Assembly: GCA_045105075.1 (NCBI GenBank)
Contig: JBGCDD010000188.1
Location: 1 to 38,896 of the forward strand
Direction: 5' to 3'
DNA: 38,896 nucleotides
DNA from: JBGCDD01 sp045105075
GTDB lineage: Bacteria; Pseudomonadota; Alphaproteobacteria; Rhodobacterales; Rhodobacteraceae
Below, piece after piece: positions 8,229 through 16,890 of the stretch. A model generated the notes under the pieces. The model did not search any database, had not been told where the DNA came from, and saw only the letters and a list, made by a program, of their open reading frames with translations. Each line of letters opens with the position of its first letter. The stretch's first letter is position 1. The position numbers and the translations under genes were made by a program.

Positions 8229-9788
8229 ATGGCCGAAACCGAAACACGCAAACGCCGCAGCGGCGGACGGGCCGGAAATGCCGCGCGGCGCGGTGGCGCT
8301 GTGATCGAACAGATGCCGTGGCGGTTGCCGGTCAACACCGACCGCCCGACTGAACCTTTGTCAGAAGCTGGTGTGGCGGCCATTCACGACGGCGCCATGC
8401 GCATACTCGAAGAGATCGGCGTTGAGTTTTTGAACCCCGAAGCGATCAAGATCCTGAAACAGGCGGGCTGTTCGGTTGAGGGCCAATTGGTCAAAATGGA
8501 CCGTGATTTTGTCATGGAAATGGTGGGCAAAGCGCCCAGCACGTTTTCGCTGACGCCGCGCAATCTGGATCGCACGTTGCAGGTGGGGGGCAAGCACATC
8601 CTGTTTGGCAATGTATCCTCGCCGCCTAATTATTGGGATATGGAAATCGGCAAAAAGGTCGCCGGCACGCGTGAGATGTGCGGCAATCTGCTGAAACTCA
8701 CACAGTATTTTAATTGCATCCACTTTGCCGGTGGCTATCCGGTCGAACCTGTCGACATTCACGCCAGTGTGCGCCATCTGGATGTGGTGCATGACAAGCT
8801 GGTGCTGACCGACAAGGTGATGCACGCCTATTCGTTGGGCGCCGAGCGGGTCGAAGACGTCATGGAGATGGTCAAGATCGCCGGGGGCCTCAGCGAAAAG
8901 GAATTCTGCGCCACACCGCGCATGTACACCAACATCAACTCGACCTCGCCGCTGAAACACGACTTTCCGATGATCGATGGCTGTTTGCGGCTGATCCGAC
9001 GCGGGCAGGCTGTTGTGGTCACCCCGTTCACGTTGGCCGGGGCGATGGCGCCTGTGACCATGTCGGGGGCCGTTGCGCAATCCATTGCCGAGGCGCTGTG
9101 CGCGATTGCCTTGTTTCAATATGTGGCGCCGGGCTGTGCCTGCGCGATTGGCACGTTCACCTCCAATGTCGACATGAAATCCGGCGCGCCTGCTTTTGGC
9201 ACGCCCGAATACATGCGCGCGACGCAAATGACCGGCCAGCTTGCGCGGTTTTACGGCCTGCCGATGCGCTCCTCGGGCGTGTGCGCGGCCAATGTGCCCG
9301 ACGGGCAGGCCATGTGGGAAACCTCAAACAGCCTGTGGGCGGCGGTGCAATCGGGCACCAACATGGTCTATCACGCGGCGGGTTGGCTCGAAGGTGGGCT
9401 GATCGCCAGCCCGGAAAAGTTCATCATGGATTGCGAGGTGCTGCAGATGATCCAGCGCTACCTCGAGCCTGAAATCACGGCCACCGGACCTGATGAGATC
9501 GCCCTGGATGCGATCCGAGAGGTTGGCAATTCGGGCCATTTCTTCGGCATCCAACACACTCAAGACCGTTACACCACTGCGTTTTACCAACCTTTCGTGT
9601 CCGATTGGAAAAACTACGAAGGCTGGGAGGCAGCGGGCGGCATCTGGACACCCGAGCGCGCGCATCATTTGTTCAAAGAGATTATCGCCAATTTCGAAGA
9701 GCCCGGAATGCCCGATCAGGCCCGGGGTGATCTTGCCGACTTTGTGCAAAAGCGCAAAGATGAGGGCGGCGCGCCAACCGATTTCTAG
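8229..9788 (+). CDS. Trimethylamine methyltransferase (MttB) family protein, non-pyrrolysine type
   Basis: This 519-residue protein belongs to the MttB superfamily, whose members transfer a methyl group from methylated amines to a corrinoid protein. Archaeal MttB needs a UAG-encoded pyrrolysine. This gene is open throughout with no in-frame TAG before its terminal stop, so it is a non-Pyl homologue, the group that includes the glycine-betaine methyltransferase MtgB. Recognisable stretches include the N-terminal block with GAMRILEEIGVEFLNPEA, the FGNVSSPPNYWD segment and the C-terminal YLEPEITATGPDEIALDAI block. The ATG at 8229 follows a GAGGGAG ribosome-binding site. No corrinoid protein or methyltetrahydrofolate methyltransferase is adjacent, so partners must be elsewhere. 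With the Rieske/choline-sulfatase operon nearby it suggests interest in methylated quaternary amines (inference). Confidence 0.85.
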   Translation: MAETETRKRRSGGRAGNAARRGGAVIEQMPWRLPVNTDRPTEPLSEAGVAAIHDGAMRILEEIGVEFLNPEAIKILKQAGCSVEGQLVKMDRDFVMEMVGKAPSTFSLTPRNLDRTLQVGGKHILFGNVSSPPNYWDMEIGKKVAGTREMCGNLLKLTQYFNCIHFAGGYPVEPVDIHASVRHLDVVHDKLVLTDKVMHAYSLGAERVEDVMEMVKIAGGLSEKEFCATPRMYTNINSTSPLKHDFPMIDGCLRLIRRGQAVVVTPFTLAGAMAPVTMSGAVAQSIAEALCAIALFQYVAPGCACAIGTFTSNVDMKSGAPAFGTPEYMRATQMTGQLARFYGLPMRSSGVCAANVPDGQAMWETSNSLWAAVQSGTNMVYHAAGWLEGGLIASPEKFIMDCEVLQMIQRYLEPEITATGPDEIALDAIREVGNSGHFFGIQHTQDRYTTAFYQPFVSDWKNYEGWEAAGGIWTPERAHHLFKEIIANFEEPGMPDQARGDLADFVQKRKDEGGAPTDF

Positions 9789-9797
9789 CAATCGGTT
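9776..9797 (+). terminator. Possible weak hairpin spanning the MttB-like stop codon
   Basis: AACCGAT and ATCGGTT form a perfect 7-bp stem with an 8-nt loop that contains the TAG stop. The following sequence CTAAATTC has no real U-run, so this may be a weak terminator, an mRNA-stabilising hairpin, or chance. Confidence 0.25.
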
Positions 9798-9866
9798 CTA
9801 AATTCTGGTCCGTGCAAGCGTCGTTGGGTATGCTGGTGGAAACCCATAGGGGATATCTGGCTGGCC

Positions 9867-11642
9867 ATGATCGATGAAAAAGACCTTGCTGTGATCGGCA
9901 ATCGCTTGGCGCTGTCGGTGTTTGGCTATCTGGCCGGGCTTGCGCTTTGGGGGCTGACCGAAGGCTGGGCCCATGCCGCGATGCCCCCTGCGCTTTATTT
10001 GGCACTGTTCACGTTTTTGCTGGTCTATGCGCTCAGCGTTCTGGCGTTGACCGGTCCCGTCGGCTTTGCGCGTGCGCTTTGGGGCGGCGCGGTTCTGGCG
10101 GCGCTCAGCACGGTTTTGCTCAGCTGGGCCGGGCAGCGCTTTGATCTGCCCACTGATGTGCTGGATGATCCTGTGCATTTGCCGGTGATCGCGATTTTTG
10201 TCATGATCGCACTGCCCTTTGTCTCCGGTGAGCTGCAACAGCGGGGTGCGTGGCGCAACTACGAGGTGCTGTTTGACACCGCCTGGACCATCACTGTGCG
10301 CTATAGTGTGGCGTTTGGCTTTGTCGGTGTGTTCTGGTTGGTGGCGTTTTTGTCGGACGCTTTGCTGGCGCTGGTCGATATTACCTTTATTGCGTTGATC
10401 CTGCGCACCCAGTGGGCGGTGTTCGCGCTGACCGGGGGCATGTTGGGCCTTGGTCTGACGGTGGTTTACGAGCTGCGCGAGACGGTTTCGCCCTATCTGC
10501 TGTTGCGCTTGCTGCGACTTTTGGTGCCGGTCGTGCTGGGGGTTGTTGCGCTGTTTCTGGCCGCTGTGCCGGTGCGCGGTTTGGGCAATCTCTTCGGGGA
10601 ATTCTCTGCGGCCGCGACGTTGATGGGAACGGTGATTGTGGCGATCACCCTGATCAGTGCCGCGCTGGACCGGTGCAACCAGAACGCGGTGGCCACCCGC
10701 GGTTTGCGATCAGCCACCCGGGCGCTGGCCTTGCTTTTGCCGCTGTTGGGCGGGCTGTCGGTCTGGGCGGTCTGGCTGCGGGTCGCGCAATACGGCTGGA
10801 CGCCGGATCGCTGTTTGGCGGCCTGTGTTGCGAGCATATTGCTGATCTACAGTCTGGGCTACGGCGTGATGTCGGTGCGGCACAATTGGCAGGCCGGGGT
10901 CCGGCAAATCAATCTTGGCCTTGCACTGCTTGTAATCCTGGTGGGCGCGCTCTGGATGACGCCGGTGCTCAACCCTTATTCGATTTCGGCCAACAGCCAG
11001 GCCAGCCGGTTTCTGGCCACCACATCTCGCGTCGATCAGCTGCCGATCTGGTCATTGGTGCACGATTGGGGGCGCGCCGGGCAGGTGGCTTTGGCGCAAT
11101 TGGAACGTGCGCAAGATCATCCCGATCACGCCAAGCTTGCGGCGCGCATCGCGTTGGCACGCACCGAACCCAACCGCTTCAATTTTGACAATGGTCTGTC
11201 GACTCTGGCGGCCCCGGATCGCGCCAGTCAGCTGGCTGCATTGATGGCCGTGCGCCCGGCGTCCGGCGCTCTCACGGCGCAAAGTTTCGCGTCGTTGGCG
11301 CCGCATGTGCTCGAGGATTGGCTGGAGGCCTGCAAACGTGTTTTGCCGACAGGACTGGCGGGTTGCGTGCTGGTCAAAGGCGCGTTTTCCCCCGGTTTCG
11401 CGGCTGACGCACAAGGCATGGTGATCTATTTGTCCTCCGACAGTCGCGCACAGGCGCGCCACGTTGTGTTTCGAAACGGTCAGATTATCGACACCCAGCA
11501 GGTTTTTGATCCCGTCGCAAATCGCTGGCCGGATTTGCCCGCTCAGGTTGTCGAGCAGGCATTGCAGGGCGACTTTGACGTGCGCCCGAGCAACGTAAAC
11601 GCGTTGAAGATCGGCGATTGGACTCTGATTCCCGGCCACTGA
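9867..11642 (+). CDS. DUF4153 domain-containing integral membrane protein
   Basis: A 591-residue inner-membrane protein. About twelve hydrophobic helices fill residues 10-375, followed by a soluble C-terminal domain of about 210 residues. The DUF4153 pattern is visible in the FVSGELQQRGAWRNYEVLFDTAW loop region, in the VYELRETVSPYLLLRLLRLLVP helix and in the long WT-PDR-LA block. Function of the family is unknown. It is monocistronic, with 78 bp upstream and 91 bp downstream. The soluble tail after residue 380 contains NPYSISANSQASR and a helical AxxxRIALARTEPNR segment, and probably faces the periplasm or cytosol as a sensor or enzyme-like module (orientation not determined). The ATG at 9867 follows a weak GGGGA site. 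Confidence 0.8.
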   Translation: MIDEKDLAVIGNRLALSVFGYLAGLALWGLTEGWAHAAMPPALYLALFTFLLVYALSVLALTGPVGFARALWGGAVLAALSTVLLSWAGQRFDLPTDVLDDPVHLPVIAIFVMIALPFVSGELQQRGAWRNYEVLFDTAWTITVRYSVAFGFVGVFWLVAFLSDALLALVDITFIALILRTQWAVFALTGGMLGLGLTVVYELRETVSPYLLLRLLRLLVPVVLGVVALFLAAVPVRGLGNLFGEFSAAATLMGTVIVAITLISAALDRCNQNAVATRGLRSATRALALLLPLLGGLSVWAVWLRVAQYGWTPDRCLAACVASILLIYSLGYGVMSVRHNWQAGVRQINLGLALLVILVGALWMTPVLNPYSISANSQASRFLATTSRVDQLPIWSLVHDWGRAGQVALAQLERAQDHPDHAKLAARIALARTEPNRFNFDNGLSTLAAPDRASQLAALMAVRPASGALTAQSFASLAPHVLEDWLEACKRVLPTGLAGCVLVKGAFSPGFAADAQGMVIYLSSDSRAQARHVVFRNGQIIDTQQVFDPVANRWPDLPAQVVEQALQGDFDVRPSNVNALKIGDWTLIPGH

Positions 11643-11733
11643 GGCACAAAATAAAGATAAAATTGGATATGTTGGGCCTTTCTTAAGGTTCCTCGCGCAT
11701 TTCGTTGGGTCAGTCTAAAACGCGAGGTGCTCT

Positions 11734-12321
11734 ATGCACGGTCTCATTAATTCAGCGATCCAATCGTTTGTTTGTCATACCTATGGTCGTGACCGTTGGG
11801 TGAAAATGGCGCAACGAAGTGAACTTGGTTTTGTCGATTACGAAGCCATGCTGGTCTATGATGACGACCAATCGCGCGCCGTGCTCAAGGTCATCTGTGA
11901 AGATCTTGCCCGACCCGAGGCGGACGTTTTGGAAGACTTGGGAACCTTCCTTGTGTCGCACCCGGAAATCACATCCGTGCGCAGGTTGCTGCGCTTTAGT
12001 GGCACAACTTTTGTGGATTTCATCAACTCGCTGGATGATTTGCCGGACAGGGTGCGCCTGGCAGTGTCTGATCTGATCCTGCCACCGCTGGAACTGCGCG
12101 AACTCACAACGGGTCTGTTTAGTTTGAAATGCGGGCCCGGATTGGCTGGATATGGTCGTGTGATGGTGGGCATTTTGCGGGCGATGGCGGATGAATACGG
12201 TGCGCTTGTCATGTTGGATCATACCGGAACACCTGGAAAACACGAGGAAATTTCGATCGCGCTGATCGAAACGGCCTTTGCCGAAGGGCGAAATTTCGAA
12301 TTGGGGGCGGGCGCAAAATGA
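11734..12321 (+). CDS. H-NOX-like (heme NO-binding fold) protein lacking an obvious proximal histidine
   Basis: A 195-residue protein with the H-NOX opening MHGLIN...VCHTYG, the FEAMLxYDD-like helix, the LxxLGxFLVSHPE helix (about 68-78) and an LLRFSG/FVDFIN segment (about 85-98), close to the family length. In canonical H-NOX sensors a histidine near residue 100 ligates heme and a Y-x-S-x-R motif near 130 holds the propionates. Here residues 78-162 contain no histidine, and the Y-x-S-x-R position reads F-S-L-K-C. It may thus bind heme differently or not at all. The GAGGT site fits the ATG at 11734. Its stop overlaps the GGDEF gene start (ATGA), the classical H-NOX/cyclase pairing, so it probably controls that enzyme through direct contact. 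Confidence 0.8.
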   Translation: MHGLINSAIQSFVCHTYGRDRWVKMAQRSELGFVDYEAMLVYDDDQSRAVLKVICEDLARPEADVLEDLGTFLVSHPEITSVRRLLRFSGTTFVDFINSLDDLPDRVRLAVSDLILPPLELRELTTGLFSLKCGPGLAGYGRVMVGILRAMADEYGALVMLDHTGTPGKHEEISIALIETAFAEGRNFELGAGAK

Positions 12322-13364
12322 TCCGTAAAACTGAACTTGCCACCGTGCTCGAAGAGATGAGCCCCATGTTTGTGTTGATCAACCCAAACGGTCTCATCAG
12401 CCATGTCGGGTCAACGCTGCAAAAGCTGCGTCCAGAGCATGCCATGGTTGGGCAGCGCTTTTTGGAGCTTTTCGAGCTAAAACGCCCAAGGTCCGTCACC
12501 ACTATGGAAGGGCTTTTAGAGCGAAGCGGCGCGAAATTGCACCTTGAGTTGCGCGACGAACCGCGGACCGCTCTCAAAGGCACGATTGTGCCGCTGCCGC
12601 ACAATCAAGGCGCTGTGGCGAACCTGTCATTTGGTATTTCCGTCTTGGATGCAGTGCGTGATTATGCTCTGACTAGCGCTGATTTCGCTGCTACCGACCT
12701 CGCGATTGAGTTGCTATATCTCGTAGAAGCCAAATCCGCAGCAATGGAAGCTTCGCGCACGTTGAATTTGCGCCTGCAGGGGGCCAAGATTGCCGCCGAA
12801 GAACAGGCATTCACCGACACGCTGACGGGCTTGAAAAACCGCCGCGCCATGGATCATGTCGTTTCGCGTCTGTTGGGGTCGAATGCGTCATTTTCTCTGA
12901 TGCATTTGGATCTTGATTACTTCAAGGCCGTAAACGACACGTTTGGTCATGCCGCCGGAGACCACGTGTTGGTGCAGGCAGCCCGCATTATGGTGGAAGA
13001 AACCCGTGATGCGGATATGGTTGCCCGTATTGGCGGTGATGAATTTGTGATGATTTTTGACCGTCTTGAAAATCATGATCAGTTAAAATTGGTGGCCGAA
13101 CGATTGATCCACCGTCTGGAAGAACCGATCACCTACGACGGCAAAGAATGTCTGATTTCTGCGAGTATCGGGACGGTCATGGCATCACAGGTATCGACCA
13201 CTGGCCCTGCTGAGTTGCTTGAGTGCGCCGACTTGGCGCTTTATGCCGCCAAACATGCCGGTCGCGCCTGTCACAAGTTTTATAGTGCAGAGTTGCTCAA
13301 CAGGCGTGAAATGGAAACGGATCTGGTTTCAGCAGATGATCGAGCTCAACAACGCCCCACCTAG
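12318..13364 (+). CDS. Diguanylate cyclase (HNOBA/PAS-like sensor domain plus GGDEF)
   Basis: This 348-residue cytosolic protein has an N-terminal PAS-like region (about 8-115, MFVLINPNGLISHVGSTL...), resembling the H-NOX-associated domain of soluble guanylate cyclases. A helical linker (about 120-165) follows, then a GGDEF domain (about 166-330). The catalytic motif is intact as GGDEF, preceded by FTDTLTGLKNRR, and an I-site R-D-A-D sits five residues before it, predicting product inhibition. Translational coupling to the upstream H-NOX-like gene indicates a two-protein switch in which H-NOX state sets c-di-GMP synthesis. No EAL domain is present, so it is predicted to make c-di-GMP only. 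Confidence 0.88.
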   Translation: MIRKTELATVLEEMSPMFVLINPNGLISHVGSTLQKLRPEHAMVGQRFLELFELKRPRSVTTMEGLLERSGAKLHLELRDEPRTALKGTIVPLPHNQGAVANLSFGISVLDAVRDYALTSADFAATDLAIELLYLVEAKSAAMEASRTLNLRLQGAKIAAEEQAFTDTLTGLKNRRAMDHVVSRLLGSNASFSLMHLDLDYFKAVNDTFGHAAGDHVLVQAARIMVEETRDADMVARIGGDEFVMIFDRLENHDQLKLVAERLIHRLEEPITYDGKECLISASIGTVMASQVSTTGPAELLECADLALYAAKHAGRACHKFYSAELLNRREMETDLVSADDRAQQRPT

Positions 13365-13429
13365 GATCAGGCCTCACTAAGTTCTTGGTGCATCTGTTGC
13401 CAGCAGGTATTTTAAAGCACCGCAAGGTG

Positions 13430-13700
13430 GGCGAACGGTTCGCCTGGTCCGCACTTGCAAACATGCGGTGATCCAACAGCGCAGCCTCACTCATCTGTCG
13501 CGAACGGCTTGTCACTTGGTGTTCACGCCGCCCTGAGCTTGGCCAACTCGACGACCAAGCCGCCCATTTTCGCGACGAGACTGGTCTTGGTCCGGTGTGT
13601 TTGTTAAGTCGCTGTTTAGATAATCACAGCCATTTCCCCGCCATGGCAAGGGATCAGTCCAGCCATCATCTGCGCGAAAAGGTGCCTTTAACTCTATCGC
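13430..13700 (-). pseudogene. Decayed IS5-type transposase fragment
   Basis: Read on the minus strand, one frame (13512-13709) ends in ENGRLGRRVGQAQGGVNTK. This resembles the G-R-x-x-G-R-x-x-GG-x-N-T/S-K segment that precedes LHAV in IS5-group transposases. Just after it another frame (to about 13440) reads RQMSEAALLD, like the GQMSDYxGAALLL segment that normally follows some 15-20 residues later, as if the intervening piece had been deleted. The catalytic N-terminal part and the DRGYDADW block are not seen, and I found no terminal inverted repeats. I read this as an old, inactive insertion remnant. It could be chance, and a database search of both fragments would settle it. Confidence 0.4.
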
Positions 13701-13709
13701 TTCCATCAC

Positions 13710-14319
13710 ATTTTAAATGTTCTGAGTGGGCCCAGATTAATAACGGCGTCGCGCAAGAATATTATGTTGCTAAGAAACAATATTATATCGCTCACATCTT
13801 TCCTTTCGGCACACTCCTTGCCAAAGCCCGGCTGAGCGGTGAACGCTTGGGCTGCTGTGGGGATTGGCGAAAAAACGCCCGTGACATTCCGATTTTGAAG
13901 CGTTCCGCAAAAATGATCGGGCGTATCCACTGCTGGTTTTTCGAACCGGGCACCACGTCATCTGACGGAGATCAATGGGTCCTGGTCTGAAAATGCTCGG
14001 TTGTTTCCCATCGCCGAACAGCAATTGTAACACGTGGATCCCTAAGCCTGTTTTTCTCGCCCCAATTCCGATCAATCCGTTGCCAGGGTCTTTTTCGCTG
14101 TCGCGAAAGATCCAAATTGATCTGAGGCACCAAAATCGCAACAATTGCCTTGAAAATGACACATTATCTATCGCGCAGCGCTATTTCCGGACGATTGCAG
14201 TGTCGTGGCGCGTGATGGTCTGATGCGGCCGTCTTTGAGGTTTGCGCCAACACAGTTCGCATTTTCAACAGTTTTCAACGCGCTAGGGTGGGTAAACACC
14301 GGTTTTCTTTGACGCGCAA
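13710..14319. other. Non-coding, AT-richer stretch without recognisable gene
   Basis: About 600 bp with more A and T than the flanking genes, including 13710-13800 and 14030-14220. Open frames on both strands cross it, but their translations are Cys-, Arg- and Ser-rich, lack family motifs and lack good ribosome-binding sites. It separates the H-NOX/DGC pair from the SrfB/SrfC locus and, with the transposase remnant, looks like a junction between core and acquired DNA. Confidence 0.5.
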
Positions 14320-14348
14320 TTGTCAACTGGGGCCTTGCAGCCTGTAAC
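14320..14348 (+). promoter_or_regulatory. Candidate sigma-70 type promoter for the SrfB/SrfC locus
   Basis: TTGTCA (14320-14325, five of six matches to TTGACA) is followed after exactly 17 bp by TGTAAC (14343-14348, four of six matches to TATAAT). It lies about 75 bp before the ATG of the first gene of the block, and no other promoter-like pair of this quality was seen in the gap. It would give a 5' leader of about 70 nt. Confidence 0.4.
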
Positions 14349-14425
14349 CCCGGCAGAATAGTGTTAAAAAAATCGAAACATCAGTGTGCGCCAGGCTCTT
14401 AGCCAAAAGGGACGCAAAAGGTTCA

Positions 14426-15130
14426 ATGCGGCTTGCCATAACTCTTTTCTCCGTTGCGTTGGTCCTTTTGGTGGCAGGGTCAGCTTACCTTCTGTTGCAA
14501 TCATGCGGCGTGCGGTTGCCATTCACGAATTCGGTCTTGTCGGTGTGTCAAAGCGAAGATGAAGCCAAGGTCGAGGCCGATCTTGATGCCACCTATCGCA
14601 GCAACGCTGATCTTGAACGTCAAATCATGCAGTTGGAACAGCAGGTTGCGACTTTGGCCTGTAAGGCGGAACCGCCCCCCCCTCCGCCGCCCCCACCCCC
14701 CCCGCCTCCGCCGCCACCACCAAAGCCGCGCACCGACAGCGGGCTGGATCCAGATGCGTTCAAGGACAACGATATTTCGGTGATGGAGGGCTGCTGGCAA
14801 TTGTCGACACGCTATGACGTGCGCCATGTGCGCACTGGCGTGATCACCAGTTTCCGCTATTGGCAGATCTGCTTTGACAAAAACGGGCGCGGTCGCCAGA
14901 CCATGCGCGCCACCAACGGGACAACCTGCAACGGCACGCTGACCGGACGGCTAAGCCGCGAGAAATTGCAGATGTCCGAACCGGGCAATCTAAAGTGTTC
15001 GGACGGGTTCGAAATTTTCCAGCGCGAAATCACCTGCGCGCTCGACGCGGCTGGCACGGCGCGGTGTGATACTTTTCAACGTCAAGGCAATGGGCGTGGC
15101 AAAGCCACCCTGCGCCGGGCAAGGAGATAA
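14426..15130 (+). CDS. Poly-proline single-pass membrane protein of the SrfB/SrfC locus, unknown function
   Basis: This 234-residue protein starts with a transmembrane helix (about 3-24). The sequence SCGV at 26-29 and a second cysteine at 41 follow, then a short coiled coil (about 44-77, LERQIMQLEQQVATL) ending at Cys79, and a run of 17 prolines (83-99). The C-terminal domain (about 110-230) has the pattern EGCWQLSTRYDVR, FRYWQICFDKNGRG and further cysteines, suggesting a disulfide-bonded periplasmic beta domain. I do not recognise its family. I chose the ATG at 14426 over the GTG at 14384 because it begins directly before the helix and follows an AAAAGG site. Architecture matches the DUF2135-type protein two genes downstream. 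It is first in the block, with 5 bp to the protease gene. Confidence 0.75.
   Translation: MRLAITLFSVALVLLVAGSAYLLLQSCGVRLPFTNSVLSVCQSEDEAKVEADLDATYRSNADLERQIMQLEQQVATLACKAEPPPPPPPPPPPPPPPPPKPRTDSGLDPDAFKDNDISVMEGCWQLSTRYDVRHVRTGVITSFRYWQICFDKNGRGRQTMRATNGTTCNGTLTGRLSREKLQMSEPGNLKCSDGFEIFQREITCALDAAGTARCDTFQRQGNGRGKATLRRARR
14672..14722 (+). repeat. Run of 17 consecutive proline codons
   Basis: All four proline codons are mixed, so this is a selected protein-level spacer and not a simple nucleotide slippage tract. A run this long should form a rigid polyproline II rod across the periplasm and should need EF-P during translation. Confidence 0.9.
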
Positions 15131-15135
15131 CGGAC

Positions 15136-16881
15136 ATGGCGGATCATTTCCTGTCAAAGATCAAAGTTGCACCCGAGGATTTTGTGCCCTCTGGCGAGCA
15201 GACAGTGCTGGACCGGGCCGAGGCGGTGCGCGCGCTTTTAGCCGATCGGGCCGGGCCGGAAGTCGCCAATATGTTTGCCGAACCGCTGATCAGCCGGGGC
15301 AATGACGAGGCGCCGCCGACCGTGTCTTGGTATACCACGATGCCGGGCGATGCGCGCCCTTTGGCGCAGTTGTCCCCCGGCGAGCGTGAGCGGGCAGAGC
15401 GGTATCTGGCCGAGCATTTGCGCCCCTTGCGAGCGCTGGCGGATGATCCGGCCACGGCGGATTTGGCTGTTGGGGCGCTGACAGTCTATGGCCAGGACGA
15501 TGTGCTGATGGTGGGCGACAAACCTGTCATCGTAAACTGGGGCATGATGCCGGGCGCCGCCACGGCCAGCCAGGCGGCGCAAGAAGCGCATTACGGTGCG
15601 ACCTTGGGGCGGTTTTTGCCACTTTCGGGCGAACTGTCGACCCCGCGTGCTGCTCCCGAAGCACCCGTGTCGCGCGCCGCCGTTGCGGCAGCGGCAACCG
15701 GCGCAGTTGCGGCCCCGGCGGCCCCGACGGTGCGCGAACGGGCGCGCTTGTCTCCCATCGCTTGGGTGCCATTGTTGGTTCTATTGTTGTTGGCCGGCGC
15801 GGTTCTGGCCTGGCTTTTGTTGCCGGGCACCCGCCTGTTTCATGCCAGCGATACACCGCCTGCAGTCACCGACGAGGCGACATTGCGCGCCGCCCAAGCC
15901 CACAATGAATCGCTGCGCGCCCGCAAGGCCACTCTGGAAGCCGCGCTCGAGGGGGCCGTGTGCCGTGCGGATGGCCAGCTGATCCTGCCCAGCGGTCTGA
16001 CGCCGGAAGGATTGACCCCGCCTGCCATTGGCGTGGCGCCTGAACGCAAAGCCCAGGTCGCGCCCGACGCGCTTATTCCCAACACGCCCGAACGGGTGAT
16101 CGTGCCGGGTCCCGAAGCGCAGGAAACCACGCTGTTGTCGGTGATCGAGGCGCGCACGGTTTTGGTGATCGCGCGCAGCACCAAATCTGGCGCTACGGGC
16201 TCTGGGTTCTTTGTCGGACCGGGCCTGATCATGACCAATCACCATGTCATTGAACCGGCCTTGGGCGAGGGCGGGCAAATCCTGGTCACGGGCGGCGCGC
16301 TGAGTGCGCCCAAGCTGGCACGGGTGCTGAAATCCTCGGGCAACCTCAAGGAATCGGGCGGTGACTATGCGTTGCTGCAAATCGATGACACGGCAACACC
16401 GGCGTTTTCCGTGCACCTGCCGCAATCGTCGTTAAAGCTGACCAATGTTGTGGCCGCGGGCTATCCCGGCGATGTTTTGGCGATCGACGCCAGTTTCTCG
16501 CGGCTGAAATCCGGCGATCTGAGCGCGGTGCCCGAACTGACTGTGACCGATGGCACCATCAACACCGAACAACAGCTGGGCCCCAATACCAACGTGCTGA
16601 TGCATTCCGCCGCGCTGTCCAGTGGCAATTCGGGCGGACCGCTGATTGATATGTGCGGACGTGTGGTTGGGGTGAATTCCTTTGTGCGTCAGGGCAAGAT
16701 GCAAAACCGGGGCTATGCGCTGACCTCGGGTGATATGATGGCGTTTTTGCAAGGCACGCCCGCAGCGCCCAGCACAGTGAACGATGCCTGTGCGCCGCTG
16801 GTGGTGCGTCCGCAAGTGGCCACCCAGCCCGCGCCAACCCCCGCGACCGTTCCGGCTCCGGCCAAACCGGCATCTGAATAG
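15136..16881 (+). CDS. Membrane-anchored trypsin-like serine protease with cytosolic adaptor domain
   Basis: This 581-residue protein has three parts. The first is a cytosolic region (1-205) whose 30-140 segment recurs in the next gene. The second is one transmembrane helix (about 207-230) followed by a short coiled coil (247-275) ending at Cys276. The third is a periplasmic S1-type trypsin-like domain (about 335-545). The triad is His370 in TNHH, Asp410 in GGDYALL and Ser499 in SSGNSGGPL, so it should be active. A Pro/Ala-rich tail (545-581) follows. No PDZ domain is present, unlike DegP/DegS. The start at 15136 has a GGAGA site and lies 5 bp after the previous stop. By position it is likely to act on, or be controlled by, the SrfB/SrfC machine; the target is unknown. 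Confidence 0.88.
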   Translation: MADHFLSKIKVAPEDFVPSGEQTVLDRAEAVRALLADRAGPEVANMFAEPLISRGNDEAPPTVSWYTTMPGDARPLAQLSPGERERAERYLAEHLRPLRALADDPATADLAVGALTVYGQDDVLMVGDKPVIVNWGMMPGAATASQAAQEAHYGATLGRFLPLSGELSTPRAAPEAPVSRAAVAAAATGAVAAPAAPTVRERARLSPIAWVPLLVLLLLAGAVLAWLLLPGTRLFHASDTPPAVTDEATLRAAQAHNESLRARKATLEAALEGAVCRADGQLILPSGLTPEGLTPPAIGVAPERKAQVAPDALIPNTPERVIVPGPEAQETTLLSVIEARTVLVIARSTKSGATGSGFFVGPGLIMTNHHVIEPALGEGGQILVTGGALSAPKLARVLKSSGNLKESGGDYALLQIDDTATPAFSVHLPQSSLKLTNVVAAGYPGDVLAIDASFSRLKSGDLSAVPELTVTDGTINTEQQLGPNTNVLMHSAALSSGNSGGPLIDMCGRVVGVNSFVRQGKMQNRGYALTSGDMMAFLQGTPAAPSTVNDACAPLVVRPQVATQPAPTPATVPAPAKPASE

Positions 16882-16890
16882 GGCGGGGCG

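Noticed and set aside
8229..9788. Pyrrolysine-containing MttB
   Set aside because: No in-frame TAG occurs before the terminal stop, so pyrrolysine is not used.
13595..13990. 131-codon plus-strand open frame
   Set aside because: No good ribosome-binding site, unusual Cys/His/Trp-rich translation, and it overlaps the apparent transposase remnant.
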